Source of the DNA: Pinus tabuliformis
Lineage: Eukaryota > Streptophyta > Pinopsida > Pinales > Pinaceae
DNA: 64,000 bases
Assembly (NCBI GenBank): GCA_031772625.1
Contig: CM062817.1
Coordinates: 885,460,184-885,524,183 of the forward strand
Direction of reading: 5' to 3'
The translations under genes were made by a program, and so were the position numbers. A model generated the notes under the pieces. It was not told the origin of the DNA. It saw nothing but the letters and a program-made list of their open reading frames with translations, and did not search any database. Shown piece by piece: positions 1 through 10,488 of the stretch (its first letter is position 1; the number at the start of each line of letters is the position of its first letter).

Positions 1-1535
1 TGAAACTTGTAAATTTGCATCCTTGCAAATCCATCCAAGTGGATATGGCTTCGGATGTGGAACGGTCTCAAGTTTAAGCTACTTGACCAAGTCCTCTGAT
101 ATAAGGTTTGCTTGTGACCCACTATCAAAAAGTGTGTCAATTTTAGTATGTTTTGAAATCACCCTCACATGAAACAGTTCAATTCTTTCTTCCTCATTAG
201 GAGCTTGTACATGGCAGTTTGAGGTACTAGTGATGGCTTGAGTTTCAATTTCTTTTCCCTTCAAGTTTTTCAAACCCATGGCTGCAATTTTGGTTTCATC
301 ACCTGAATCTTCCCCTAAATCTTGTGGTGTAGATGTAGTAGCAGCAGTTTTCTGTTTCCCTTTGGATTTGTTAAATTGAGGTCTTTTTTCAGGATATAAT
401 TTCCAACAGTTTTTCTCCTCATGGCCTGGTTTAGAACAATGTTTACAGATCACTTTCTCACTCTCCTGTTTGACAGATGCATTCTTTTTGCTCTTTCCCT
501 TGGAGGTTTTCTCTTTGTTTTTCCCCTTAGGGGGCTTGTTTCTACCCTCTTCAAATGTGTTTTTCCTCTTGCCTCTAAATGGGTAGCTTGGACACAAACC
601 TCGTCCAGGCTAGTAGGGTTAAACATCAAGATGGTGTGTCTAAGGTAGCTATGCAAGCCACTGATGTATTTCAACAAGGTTTCTTGGGTCTGTAAATCTA
701 CCCCTAACAAGAGAGCTCTTCTCCTGAATTCTTGGGTGTAGTCTTGGACACTCTAACCCTTAAGTTGTCTGAAATTTTGCCAATTCATAATGGCTTTCTG
801 CATGTGAGCAAGAGGATAAAACTGTTTTCTAATGGCTAACAGAAATTTAGGCCATGTTAAGGTAACCTTACCAAATTTTTTGATCTCCTCTTTAGTCTTG
901 GCCTCCCACCAGACCAGTGCTGCTCCATCCATTCTCAAAGAAGCCAACTGAATCTTTGTGGCATCATCATGCATATTTTGGATCCTCAAGTAAACTTCCA
1001 ACTGCCTAATCCAGTTGTCAAGTTTTTCTGCATTCACTTCACCATTAAACATAGGTAATTCGAATTTTACATCAAGCTTCAAAAAAGGACTTTTTCCAGA
1101 GGATCTATACTTATGAACGGAAGAAGACGAGGATGAAGAGGAAGAAGGTGAAGATGGGGGTGGTGGATCACCATTTCCTCCATGTCCTTTCTTGGAATGA
1201 TCATCATCCTTCTTACCTCCTAAAGAGCCCTCTCCTTCATGTGGATGTTTGGACCCTTCTCCAGCCAATTTCTCATTTCTTTGTTGGTACAATATCCTCA
1301 CCATTTCAGTGAGGTCCAAGAAAGCCTTTCTGAAGACTCTTTATTCTTCTCTTGGATCTGTCTCTGTAGGAATTTCTCCTTCTTGTGCAGACATTCTTGA
1401 AGCTTCTGCTGAGACTCTTGAGGGTGAAATTGAAGGTGGAGGTGATGGCTCTCTGGCCTTCCTTGACTGAGGATTCTCTCGTTCTCTAGTCAACTGTCCT
1501 TCCCCTATTTTAAGTTTCAACCTGGTAAGCATCAA
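1..1535 (-). pseudogene. Ty3/gypsy Gag-protease remnant of element E1
   Basis: Read on the minus strand this is the start of a retrotransposon polyprotein. An N-terminal Ser/Pro-rich segment (1535-1341) is followed by a capsid-type Gag domain (1319-753, with WIRQLEVYLR and ALVWWEAK as in Retrotrans_gag). Next come a CCHC zinc knuckle, CKHCSKPGHEEKNC (near 440-400), and an aspartic protease with active-site DSGS (near 130). Protease homology runs on to the window edge after a stop at 76-78. The frame is broken by stops near 1338 and 750 and by a frameshift near 550; the 750 and 76 stops are each one C-to-T change from Gln. Such proteins package the RNA and mature the particle; this copy cannot do so intact. 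Reverse transcriptase would lie outside the window. Confidence 0.85.
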
Positions 1536-1578
1536 TACTTTGCAAGACAGTTAGAAGATCTTTGCACAAAAACCCTGA

Positions 1579-1590
1579 GCTCTGATACCA
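1579..1590 (-). other. Primer binding site of E1 (initiator Met tRNA)
   Basis: The minus strand reads TGGTATCAGAGC, the complement of the 3' end of plant initiator methionine tRNA, eight bases after the LTR end. It primes minus-strand DNA synthesis and fixes the element orientation, with the 5' LTR to the right. Confidence 0.85.
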
Positions 1591-1598
1591 ACTTGATC

Positions 1599-2592
1599 TG
1601 AATTTGAAACTACTTGAAATTTGTTTGCAAGGTATTCAATTCAGAATTAAACATGTTTAAAAGATTTCCATGTCTTGCAGAAAGAAAACACATGAAATTT
1701 TCAACTGTTCATGACCCATTTAAGCATAACAGAGTTATTTCCTTTTACTTTTTAACACATTAAAAAGAATTTTTTTCTGTAAAATAAATCAACCACAAAT
1801 GCAAAAGAAGTTGATAAAGCAGTTCACCCCCTCCAGGGCTACGTCTGCTGGGTCCAAAGCTCCCAACCGGGCTTGTCCTTGTTTTTATTAAATGCTCAAA
1901 TTGAAAATATAGCTGAATAGAAGCATCTACAGGAGAAATAGATGGTAAAAATGGATTCAGAACACTTGAATCCTTCAGGATTGACTATTGGATCACCTCC
2001 AATGGATACCTGCAACCCTATCCAGTCTTCACAAAACTGGACCCTGGTGGCTCCTAGAACTTTCACGGCTCTAAAACCTCTGAAAATGACCTCACCTGGC
2101 TATAAGACCTGCACCAATGGCTTCAGAAGGTCGAAAATACCCAAAATTAAAAAAAAAATTCGTCCAAAACCGACTTTCCTAGCCAAAGTTATGGCCATTT
2201 AAAGTTTCTGCAGTTTGCCCCTAGAAAAACTCCAGCTAACTTTAGTTAACTCCAGATAGCTCCGCCAATTATGGCGGGTCCGCCAAATTTGGCGCTCCTG
2301 CCAAAATTCCGCCAAATTAACTGCAGTTACATTTAATGTTTGGTGGTTGCCTCGGATTTCGTGCCAGGCGGAATATTCCTTTTTTAATTTTTTTTTGAAA
2401 AATTAAAATTTCTAATGTTATGGACAGATTTTTCTTTTTGCCATAACTTCCTCATACGGCGACCGTTTTTCAAACCGTTTGCGGCGCCGGAATCGGGAAT
2501 ACGAGCATTTTCCAGTCATTCAACTTTGAACCAGTTCTAATCACTTTAAATTTTGAGCATTTTACGACACTTAGGACATGAGCACCTGATCA
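1599..2592 (-). repeat. 5' LTR of E1 (LTR A)
   Basis: About 994 bp bounded on the minus strand by TGATCAGGTGCTC and ATTCA, ending eight bases before the primer site. It aligns with the solo LTR at 8749-10483 over several hundred bases, including the block around 2366-2590 and the GCCAATTATGGCGG segment near 2265. It lacks the tRNA-like module found in its relatives. No paired 3' LTR lies in the window. Confidence 0.75.
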
Positions 2593-2653
2593 AGCAAGGA
2601 GTGTGTAGGCTAGCCTAGTACTGCGTAGAGGAGAGAGGAGGCAGTTAGACATT

Positions 2654-3475
2654 TTGTTAGCAGAGATGGAAGCTGGTGGGTTAAGATATCAAGATTGGTT
2701 GGAGGGTGCATCTAACTATGTGATCTGGAAGGCAAGGATCTCATGCCTTCTAGATGAGCACGATATCAAAACCTATGTCGACAATGTGGTAGTTGTACCC
2801 GCAGATGAAAATATGCTCAAGAAGTACAAGGGTGAGATGGAAAACACCAAGCAATTAATCCTCAATGGAGTGAGAGACCACATAGTGTGTCACATTTCCA
2901 GCAAGGATACTGCCCGACAAATGTGGAAAGCATTGGCTATGCTATACGAAGGATCTTCCAACAATGGAAGATGTATTTGGAGCAAAAGATGAGATTCACA
3001 TAAATGCATAAGGGGGAATGCATTGATCCATTCCTAACGAAGCTTTAGGAAATCCAAGACTCGTTGGCATCTGTGGGGTCAACACCTCAACCTACCAAGA
3101 TGGTGAGGTTAGCCCTAAATTCATTCTCAAAATAATGGTAAGCATTTTCCCAAAGTATCCTGGGCGGAAAGAGATTGCTGGATTGGGAAGGAATGTGGGC
3201 CACTCTTCAGCAAGAAGAGATGAGGAGAGACTTAGTCAAGTGCAAACTTGATAGCAACAGCAACAGTGGGATGAAGCCCAAGGAGGAGGAAGAAAATGTA
3301 GCCCTTGCATCCAAGGGGCAACAAGAGCAGCAGAGGTAGAATAAGGACATCTCGAAGATCAAGTTCTTCCGATGTGGTTAATTTAGTCACTATGCTACAC
3401 AATATCCTCTCAAGAAGAAGAACAAGGAATAGAATAATGATCTGAAGGCTGCATCCACAAAAGATCGAGGAGGAG
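2654..3475 (+). pseudogene. Copia-type Gag remnant of element C0
   Basis: Starts at ATG 2669 or 2654 with a UBN2-type copia Gag: YQDWLEGASNYVIWKARI, then VRDHIVCHISSKDTARQMWKAL. After a stop near 2990 homology continues in shifted frames (TKLxEIQDSLASVGS, RLLDWEGMWATLQQEEMRRD) to a decayed zinc knuckle near 3365-3410 in which two of the cysteines are lost. It parallels the C2 ORF at 48102-49193, so both belong to one family. Protease, integrase and reverse transcriptase are absent. The 5' LTR is also missing: the gag leader abuts LTR A. Confidence 0.75.
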
Positions 3476-4361
3476 GAGTTTTCCATGGTTACCTAGATAC
3501 CTACAGGGGAGAGGTGGGGTGATCTACTACTGTAGTTTAAAATAACTATAGATGGGGGAGTCCACCTCTCGGATCAACACCTTACTACGAGAGCCTAGAT
3601 CAGAAGTAGCAGGATGGACCAATGTCAATTGGTGTAGAGGAGTGTCAGAGTGACAGTTGTAGTGGCTAGGAGTGCTAGAGACTGAGCATCGCAGAGCAGA
3701 ATTGGCAACAATGGAGTTGGCACAATTCAGAGGTAGCAGCAACGCAGAGAGTTCAAAGGGTCAACAACAACGCAGAGGGTTCAAAGTGGTCAGCAAATAG
3801 ACTAGCAATAGTGAGAACTCCAACAACATATGCATCCTGTTGAACACATGTTCAGTGATTTTGGATTCTTTTCCGTTGTTGATGCAGTAGCAAGAACAAT
3901 TGGAGAAGGTTGTAGTGAAGATGCAGTATTGGCAGTGGCAGTGCCAGAAGTAGCACAAATGCAAAACTTATGAGGGTTTCAGTACATATGCAATGTTAGC
4001 AGTGGCAGGGTCAGTAGCAGTACAGATGCAACATTTGCGTAGTAGTTTTTGGGCAACGATGTCAGACATGAGTAGTGCAGAGGGAGATGTTACAAAGAAG
4101 GGTGAGGACGTGGATCAGTTCATATCGCTAGTGATAGTGTTAGAACAAGTAGATCATGTGAGAAGAAACTGCTAGTTCATACATTTGGTAATTGGAAACG
4201 TCTCACCCTAAAGATTAGGAACAGGTTGATGAAGCCTAAAATGACCAATTGAAGCAAGAATTCAGAGGGATTTATGGATAAACCATATTGATTGGATGGT
4301 GAAGATACAACTATTGATGGTGTCTAATTGATGACTCTTGTTTATCAACGTAAGGGGGAGT
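3476..4361 (+). mobile_element. Non-coding 3' tail and polypurine tract of C0
   Basis: About 0.9 kb without a credible reading frame, rich in short AGTAGCAG/GCAGTGG words. Its first part matches the region downstream of the C2 ORF: both carry GGTGGGGTGAT, then a version of CTCGGATCAACACCTTACTACG, then GTAGCAGGA. The tail ends with the purine run TAAGGGGGAG (4351-4360), the expected plus-strand primer site, next to an LTR-like TGTT start. The shared tail shows that C0 and C2 are relatives in which normal pol is replaced by conserved non-coding sequence. Confidence 0.6.
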
Positions 4362-5041
4362 TGTTTTTTAAGGTAAAAATGAAAGTCCTAGTCTTGATGC
4401 TCTATTCTCTACACTTAATAATGGATATGTTGCTATTTCATATGTACATCTTGTAATAATCTGATAAACACCCTATCATTCATATGCCTCATTATGAAGA
4501 CTTTGAGTTAATCTATGGGTGAGCCTCATATATTGGGTAATTGCATATTGAGATATTTGTGTGATTCTCTTATCTATAATCAAGGGCACAATACTAGAAT
4601 CTAAGATTCAATGTATATTCTGAGGTTGGTGCAGTTGACAGTGTAATGGATGGAAAGTGCACATCTAGTGTTGTATCTCTTGATTCGGTTACTTTGTAAG
4701 CACTTTTGAGGATGAATGAATCCCAGCCAATATGACTTATTATGAAGACAATTGGTGAGTCAATTATGATCATGCTGATAATCACCATTGTATATTGCGA
4801 TATTCTTGAGTGGGATTGATTTTTTAGATAATCCATGTTCCACGAAATCTCAAAGTATTGGGCACTGCTTTATTTTGATATGATACATTGGAAAGATACC
4901 AAGCTTCATCATTGTTGGTTGTATGAACAAATTGTTGTCATAGCCTCTTGGTAAAATCAAGATTATATTCAATAGAGGTTAGGAGTCATGGAAGGACCCT
5001 CTCATGAGGTTCATGCTTGAGTTGGACATTGAACTCTGGGA
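4362..5041 (+). repeat. 3' LTR of C0, interrupted
   Basis: Begins TGTTTTTTAAGG directly after the purine tract and runs to the point where an E2-type LTR starts (TGATCGAAATCTGG at 5042). The duplicated version lies at 5971-6652. No coding potential was seen. Confidence 0.6.
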
Positions 5042-5608
5042 GTGATCGAAATCTGGAATAGTGTAAAAAATTTGCTCAAAAATCAAAGTGATCATAATCT
5101 CTCAAAACCTCAATGACCATGCTTGTCTCAATGATACGATCCCAACGCAACTCGTTTCACTCAAAACGGAGCTCGTATGAGAAAGATAGAGACTTTTGTC
5201 CGCTTTGTCAAACATGCAAAAATTTGGGTACAAGGTTGACTAGGATGTTGACTAGGCATCCGTACAACCTAGTTAGAAAAAAATATTCTAAGGAATATTC
5301 CCAAAATATTCTAAGGAATATTCCCAAAATATTCTGACAGTTGGCTCAATCGCATTTTGACAATTTTCGGCATGTTATTGGTCAAAGGCATTGAGGTGGA
5401 CCAATGAGAGATTGACACGTGGCAAGCTGGAGGCCACCATGTGCCCTCTCAAAGGTCAGGTAAAATATTTTGGCAGGCTAAGGAATCGAACTTACAAACT
5501 CGCCCACACAAATCCAAAGCCTTACCGCTATGCCACACACATGTTACTTAACATACTACGAGCGCAACTTGTAATTAAAGACATGGTATGCGACGGTTGG
5601 GGAAAGAG
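5042..5608 (+). repeat. Partial E2-type LTR
   Basis: A 5' fragment of the LTR seen complete at 6653-7990 and 19562-20928. It ends abruptly within GGGAAAGAGAG, after which unrelated sequence follows. It contains the antisense tRNA-like module (5476-5535) and two copies of TTCTAAGGAATATTCCCAAAATA near 5287-5330. Confidence 0.75.
5476..5535 (-). promoter_or_regulatory. tRNA-like Pol III promoter module in LTR (copy 1)
   Basis: On the minus strand a box A-like TGGCATAGCGGTAAGG is followed about 33 nt later by a box B-like GTTCGATTCC, the spacing of a tRNA-type internal promoter. The module runs antisense to the LTR. No full cloverleaf was folded, so it is called tRNA-like rather than a tRNA gene. 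Confidence 0.5.
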
Positions 5609-7063
5609 AGTTATGATAAGGAAATGCGATAACAATGGTATGGCTTATTGACAATTAACCAACTTCTTCAAAAATTGTTTCAAAGAAACATTATATGGCA
5701 TCATCCCTTGCAATAGGCATCAAACTACTAATATATATTGCTGTGCATAGAACAAGTAGAGCATGTGAGAAGAAACTGGTAGTTCATACATTTGGTAATT
5801 GGAAACATCTCACCCTAAATATTAGGAACAGGTTGATGAAGCCTAAAATGACCAATTGAAGCAAGAATTCAGAGGGATTTATGGATAAACCATATTGATT
5901 GGATGGTAAAGATACAACTATTAATGGTGTCTAATTTATGACTCTCTTGTTTATCAACGTAAGGGGGAGTTTTTTTTAAGGTAAAGATAAAAGTCCTAGT
6001 CTTGATGCTCTATTCTCTGCACTTAATAATGGATATGTTGCTATTTCATATGTACATCTTGTAATAATCTGATAAAAGCCCTATCATTCATATGCCTCCT
6101 TATGAAGACTTTGAGTTAATCTATGGGTGAGCCTCATATATTGGATAACTGCATATTGAGATATTTGTGTGATTCTCTTATCTATAATCAGGGGTACAAT
6201 ACTAGAATCTAAGATTCAATGTATATTCTGAGGTTAGTGTAGTTGGAAGTGTGATGGATGGAAAGTGCACATCTAGTGCTGTATCTCTTGATTCGGTTGC
6301 TTTGTAAGCACTTTTGAGGTTGAAAGAATATACCAACCAATATGACTTATTATGAAGACAGTTTGTGAGTCAGTTATGATCATGCTGATAATAACCGTTG
6401 TATATTTCGATATTCTTGAGTGGGATTGATTTTTTAGATAATCCATGTTCCACGAAAACTCCAAGTATTGGGCACTGCTTTATTTTGATATGATACATTG
6501 GAAAGATACCAAGCTTCATCATTGTTGGTTTGATGAACAAATTATTGTCATAGCCTCTTGGTAAAATCAAGATTATATTCATATAGAAGTTAGGAGTCAT
6601 GGAAGGACCCTCTCATGAGGATCATGCTTGAGTTGGACATTGAGCTCTGGGAGTGATCGAAATCTGGAATAATGTAAAAAAATTGCTCAAAAATCAAAGT
6701 GCTCATAATCTCTCAAAACCTCAATGACTGTGTCCATCTCAGTGATACGATCCCAACGCAACTTGTTTCACTCAAAATGGAGTTCGTATGAGAAAGATAG
6801 AGACTTTTGTCCGCTTTATCAAACATGCAAAAATTTGGGTACAAGGTTGACTAGGATGCTGACTAGGCATCCGTACAACCTAGTTAGAAAAAAATATTCT
6901 AAGGAATATTCCCAAAATATTCTAACAGTTGACTCAATTGCATTTTGACAATTGTCAGCATGTTATTGGTCAAAGGCATTGAGGTGGACCAATGAGAGAC
7001 TGACACATGGCAAGTTGGAGGTCACCACGTGCCCTCTCAAAGGTCGGGTAAAATGTTTTGGTA

Positions 7064-7122
7064 GGCCAAGGAATCAAACTTACAACCTAGCCCACACAAA
7101 TCCAAAGCCTTATCGCTATGCC
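7064..7122 (-). promoter_or_regulatory. tRNA-like Pol III promoter module in LTR (copy 2)
   Basis: Same antisense module as at 5476-5535. Box A here is TGGCATAGCGATAAGG and box B is GTTTGATTCC; each carries a change from the 19562 copy, so this one is more decayed. Confidence 0.45.
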
Positions 7123-7444
7123 ACACACATGTTACTTAACATACTAGGAGCGCGACTTGTAATTAAAGACATGGTACACGACAATTGGGAAAGAGAGGGC
7201 CAACCCTCTCTGCATATGACCATACACCATAACCAGAGGCCAGCGTTACGCGCTAAGCGGGGTTAACATTAATTAACCAATATTATCCCCTAATTGATTG
7301 TGTATTTAGTGGCAACATTTTGGCAAACAAATCCGGCATTGCTCCAAATTTGGTGGGGTCAACTGGAGTTTCTCCAGATTTGGTGGAGTTTTCCTAGGGA
7401 AAGCTGAAGAGACCTTAAATTTTGTTAAATTCGACTAATTTTGG

Positions 7445-7453
7445 CTTATAAAG
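7445..7453 (+). promoter_or_regulatory. TATA box of E2 5' LTR
   Basis: CTTATAAAG lies in the second half of the LTR, where the Pol II promoter of an LTR element is expected. The same place in the 3' LTR (about 20457) reads CTCAGAAAG, so the box is lost there. Confidence 0.5.
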
Positions 7454-7998
7454 AGTCATTCATAGATGATTTGGATGCTCTGAACACAATGGAATAGGTT
7501 GCAGAGGCGGAAATGCACTTATGTACGTCATTTTTCTACGTTGAAGTTTAAGGAAGCTTAGGGCCACCAGGAGAGGAGGCCAAGCCTAGATCAACTGAAG
7601 TCCAATTACAGAGCTTGGATAGCCATTTTTGGGGTTTTTGGGTCTTCTAAATCCAATGGAGTAGGTTGCAAGGCCATTGAAGCACTACAGGTGCATGTAA
7701 TTAGAGACTTAACCATTAATCCAAAGAGGGCCTAGCGATTGAAGCAGGTCAAGGAGATGTAGCCCAGGAGGGGTGAACTCCTTTATCAACTTTGTGTTAT
7801 GAGTTGTTGTGTTTTAATTCTTTGCAATTTACTTGTTGTATATGTGTTTTAAACAATTAATTAACCTCATAAATTTCTCGTAAAAGACACATAATCCTTT
7901 ACATTTTAGTCCATTTGAGATGATCCTAAACACATTTTTTAATACTCATGAGGGAGCCTGCATAACATTAACAAGTTTGGCCAACATTCAGATCAAGT

Positions 7999-8010
7999 TG
8001 GTATTGGAGC
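7999..8010 (+). other. Degenerate primer binding site of E2 (initiator Met tRNA)
   Basis: TGGTATTGGAGC, two changes from TGGTATCAGAGC, sits after the same eight-base spacer GATCAAGT used by E1. It gives the orientation and end of the E2 5' LTR. Confidence 0.7.
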
Positions 8011-8185
8011 ACTGTTAGATCATTTTAACCTTGAGATGGTTTTCCAAGGTTAGCTATAAAATTAGCTATTGGTTTTGTATTTGTGCAAGTTTATGTGTGT
8101 AAGCTGAAGAAAGGAGATGGTCTGAGATGCTTCTTTGTTGAGAAACTTTTTGCAGCTTTGTAAAGCTTTTTGATGCATTACAAGT

Positions 8186-8518
8186 GTGATGGGAACTTCA
8201 ACAAGTGATGTTTCTAATCCATCTTCCTTAGCAAGACTCTTCGATTTAGAGATGTTGCAAGAGCTTATCATAATGAGAGATATGGTGCAAGAGATGAATG
8301 AAGATAGGAAGGAGAACACCATACTTCAAGAGGAGTTAATGGCCATGAAGGAGGAGAAGCAAGAGTTTCATGAAAATATGCATGAGATGGAGATTCAACT
8401 CCATGATGCCAAGGAAACCCTAGCCAAGTATGTGCATGAAAATGAGGTATGCAATTCAAGTTTATCTTCAATTTCCTCTAAAAATGAATGTTTTGGTGCT
8501 TTTGAAAGACACACTTGA
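8186..8518 (+). CDS. E2 Gag N-terminal coiled-coil segment
   Basis: A 110-residue frame just inside the E2 primer site. Residues about 15-90 are a heptad-like, Glu/Met/Leu-rich helix (LEMLQELIIMRDMVQEM, ILQEELMAMKEEKQEF), probably a coiled coil for Gag multimerisation. No enzyme domain is visible. It ends in a stop and further frame remnants continue to 8748, where the solo LTR is inserted. Its place directly after the primer site argues for a gag start, but the family was not recognised by sequence. Confidence 0.5.
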   Translation: MMGTSTSDVSNPSSLARLFDLEMLQELIIMRDMVQEMNEDRKENTILQEELMAMKEEKQEFHENMHEMEIQLHDAKETLAKYVHENEVCNSSLSSISSKNECFGAFERHT

Positions 8519-8743
8519 TCTAAAAATGGAATGTACTTGTTTAAGGGTGCAAGGTATCCATTTCCCATAATTGCAAATGTGAGCTATACACTCCAAGTGA
8601 CCTCTGGTATGTGAAAACTTCTTATTTCTTATATAGAGATAGACTGTAGGGGCATTCACTGGACATGTCACCTCTAAATAGAGGATGAGTTCCAGAGGCT
8701 ACCTGGCCCTCTACAGGATCTGCCTAAAGAAATAACGAAGTAA

Positions 8744-10488
8744 ACACTTAGAAGTCTTTGACATACACATACTTGAAGTTTGATGTCTTGCGGAATAAGA
8801 CAGATAACTTTCTGCAGCTGAATAGGTGATTATGTGTGTATGCAAGTTATGTATATTTTCTGTTTAACACTTTATATCAGTTTTTTTTAGCATATCATCT
8901 TCAGCAAATAAAGACATCAAAATGATAAAGCATTTCACCGCTTCTGGGCTACATCTGCGAGACCAAGCCTCTCAAACTAGGCTTGTCCTCTTGTATTAAA
9001 AATGCTACAAAGGCTAATACAAGAATATGAGTGTCTCAAAAGACAGATCTGACTGTAAATACAGAATCAGAAGATAGGAATTAGCTAAACATGCTCTTTC
9101 CTAAACACTAAACAGTGAAATTGTACCTTATACAGTACTTTCCCCAATTGGCCCTGGTGGCCCTTTAAACTTGCATGGAGAATTTCAAGGTGAAGATGAC
9201 CTCAATTGGTTCTAGAACCTCTGCCATTAGACTCATAAGGTCGAAAATAGTAGACATAGGCTTTTGAATCACCAAAAATGGATGAACATAGCCCCCAAAC
9301 AGCTCAAGCACGGAAATGGCCCTGGTGGCCCTAAAAGCTTCCCTGAAGCTAAACAGTGAGAAGAATGCCTCAACAGGAAAAACGAACTGTAGAAATGGAT
9401 TCAGAATGCTGAAAAACTTCAGGAATGACCTTCGTTCCACATTCACTAGCTGCACAATTCCCAATGCAACTCCCAAACTGATTTGGCTGTGGTCGCTCTT
9501 GGAACTTCCACAAAGCAAAAACACCTCCAAACGACCTCAAATGGCTGTGAAACTTGTGCCAATGGCTTCAGAAGGTCGAAGAGACCTAAAATAAAATAAA
9601 AAAATTCATCCAAAAAGGACTTTCCTAGCCAAAGTTATGGCTCATTGAAGATTTCCTCCAGTTTTGCCTAGAATCACTCCAGCTAACTGTAGTGGAAGTT
9701 CAGTTAGCTCCGCCAATTATGGCGGGACCGCCCAAATTTTCGCCAGCTAATCCGCACTCTAGCTGCAGTTTAATTGAATGCCATGTGAACGGTTTATGGC
9801 TTGGCGGTTCTGCATGGGATTGCGTGCCAGCACATTTTGTTGACCTGCCCTTAACTGCGTGTTAACCCTGCACTTTGTGGTAATGTGACCACGTATCCAT
9901 AACATAACACGATGACCATTAAAGTTTAACGCTGGCGGGTCTGGGGGCATAAGCCCTGGTCCTGGGCCACGGTCACGTCATATGTGGGGGGGGGGGGGGC
10001 CTGGCCCCCATACGGGCTTAGCCCTAAGGTTACTCAAACCTTAAATATAATCTGTTTCGCCAACATAACAAGTCCGACCCCTGTGGCGCGTTGGTAAGGT
10101 GTGACGTTTGGAGACATGAGGTCTTAGGTTCAAACCACGGATCCGACCCATTATTTTGGAAATGCACCCACATAATGCTGATGTCACCTTGGGCCACGTC
10201 GGCCCCTTTGGGCCTGCCACGTGGCAGCTTGCCATTTGCTGCCCGAAAAAGAATATTCTGTGGAATATTCTATTTTAATTTTTTTTTGAAAAAATTCAAA
10301 ATTTCAATGTTATTGGGCAATTTTTCTTTTTGGCATAACTTCCTCATACGGAGACCATTTTTCGAACCGTTTGCAGTGCCGGAAACAGGAAGACGAGCTC
10401 TATCCAGTTGTTCAAGTTCAAACCAGTTCTGAGCACTTTCATTTTTGACCATTTGACGACACTTGGTCCTGAGCTCCTGATCAACACT
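8744..10488 (-). mobile_element. Solo LTR (LTR B) with target duplication
   Basis: A minus-strand LTR of about 1735 bp (8749-10483) starts TGATCAGGAGCTC at its right end, as LTR A does. It is flanked on both sides by ACACT (8744-8748 and 10484-10488), a five-base target duplication. No internal region is present, so it is a recombined solo LTR. Removing it joins the E2 frame straight into the G-patch segment. Its terminal dinucleotide at 8749 is TA rather than CA, taken as a mutation. It carries a tRNA-like module near 10083 and a run of 14 G at 9986-9999. Confidence 0.75.
10082..10138 (+). promoter_or_regulatory. tRNA-like Pol III promoter module in LTR B
   Basis: Box A-like TGGCGCGTTGGTAAGG (10083-10098) and box B-like GGTTCAAACC (10128-10137), about 32 nt apart. 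Like the copies in E2-type LTRs it is antisense to its LTR, though the sequences differ. A palindromic CACGTG lies downstream near 10217. Confidence 0.5.

Larger units (their letters stand above)
4141..7196 (+). repeat. 1.6-kb tandem duplication (C0 tail plus two LTR segments)
   Basis: The segment 4141-5608 recurs at 5748-7196, offset about 1607 bp at the left edge, with scattered substitutions. Each copy holds the end of C0, its purine tract, about 0.68 kb of the C0 LTR (4362-5041 and 5971-6652) and the start of an E2-type LTR (5042-5608 and from 6653). The 139 bases at 5609-5747 between the copies match nothing else here. Because the junction between C0 LTR and E2 LTR is shared, E2 had already inserted before the duplication arose. 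Confidence 0.75.
6653..7990 (+). repeat. 5' LTR of E2
   Basis: About 1338 bp starting TGATCGAAATCTGG and ending CCAACATTCA, eight bases before the primer site. It is collinear with the LTR at 19562-20928 but clearly diverged by eye, so the insertion is old. A TATA box is seen near 7446. The outer flank is duplicated C0 LTR, so no target duplication can be read. Confidence 0.75.

Noticed and set aside
5113..5651. Open frames of about 75-85 codons that recur at 6724-7266 and 19638-20227
   Set aside because: They recur because they lie in copies of one LTR; the frame covers a tRNA-like module on the other strand and no protein family fits.
9986..9999. Run of 14 G as a G-quadruplex
   Set aside because: A single homopolymer run; it may be slippage or sequencing error and is not repeated elsewhere.
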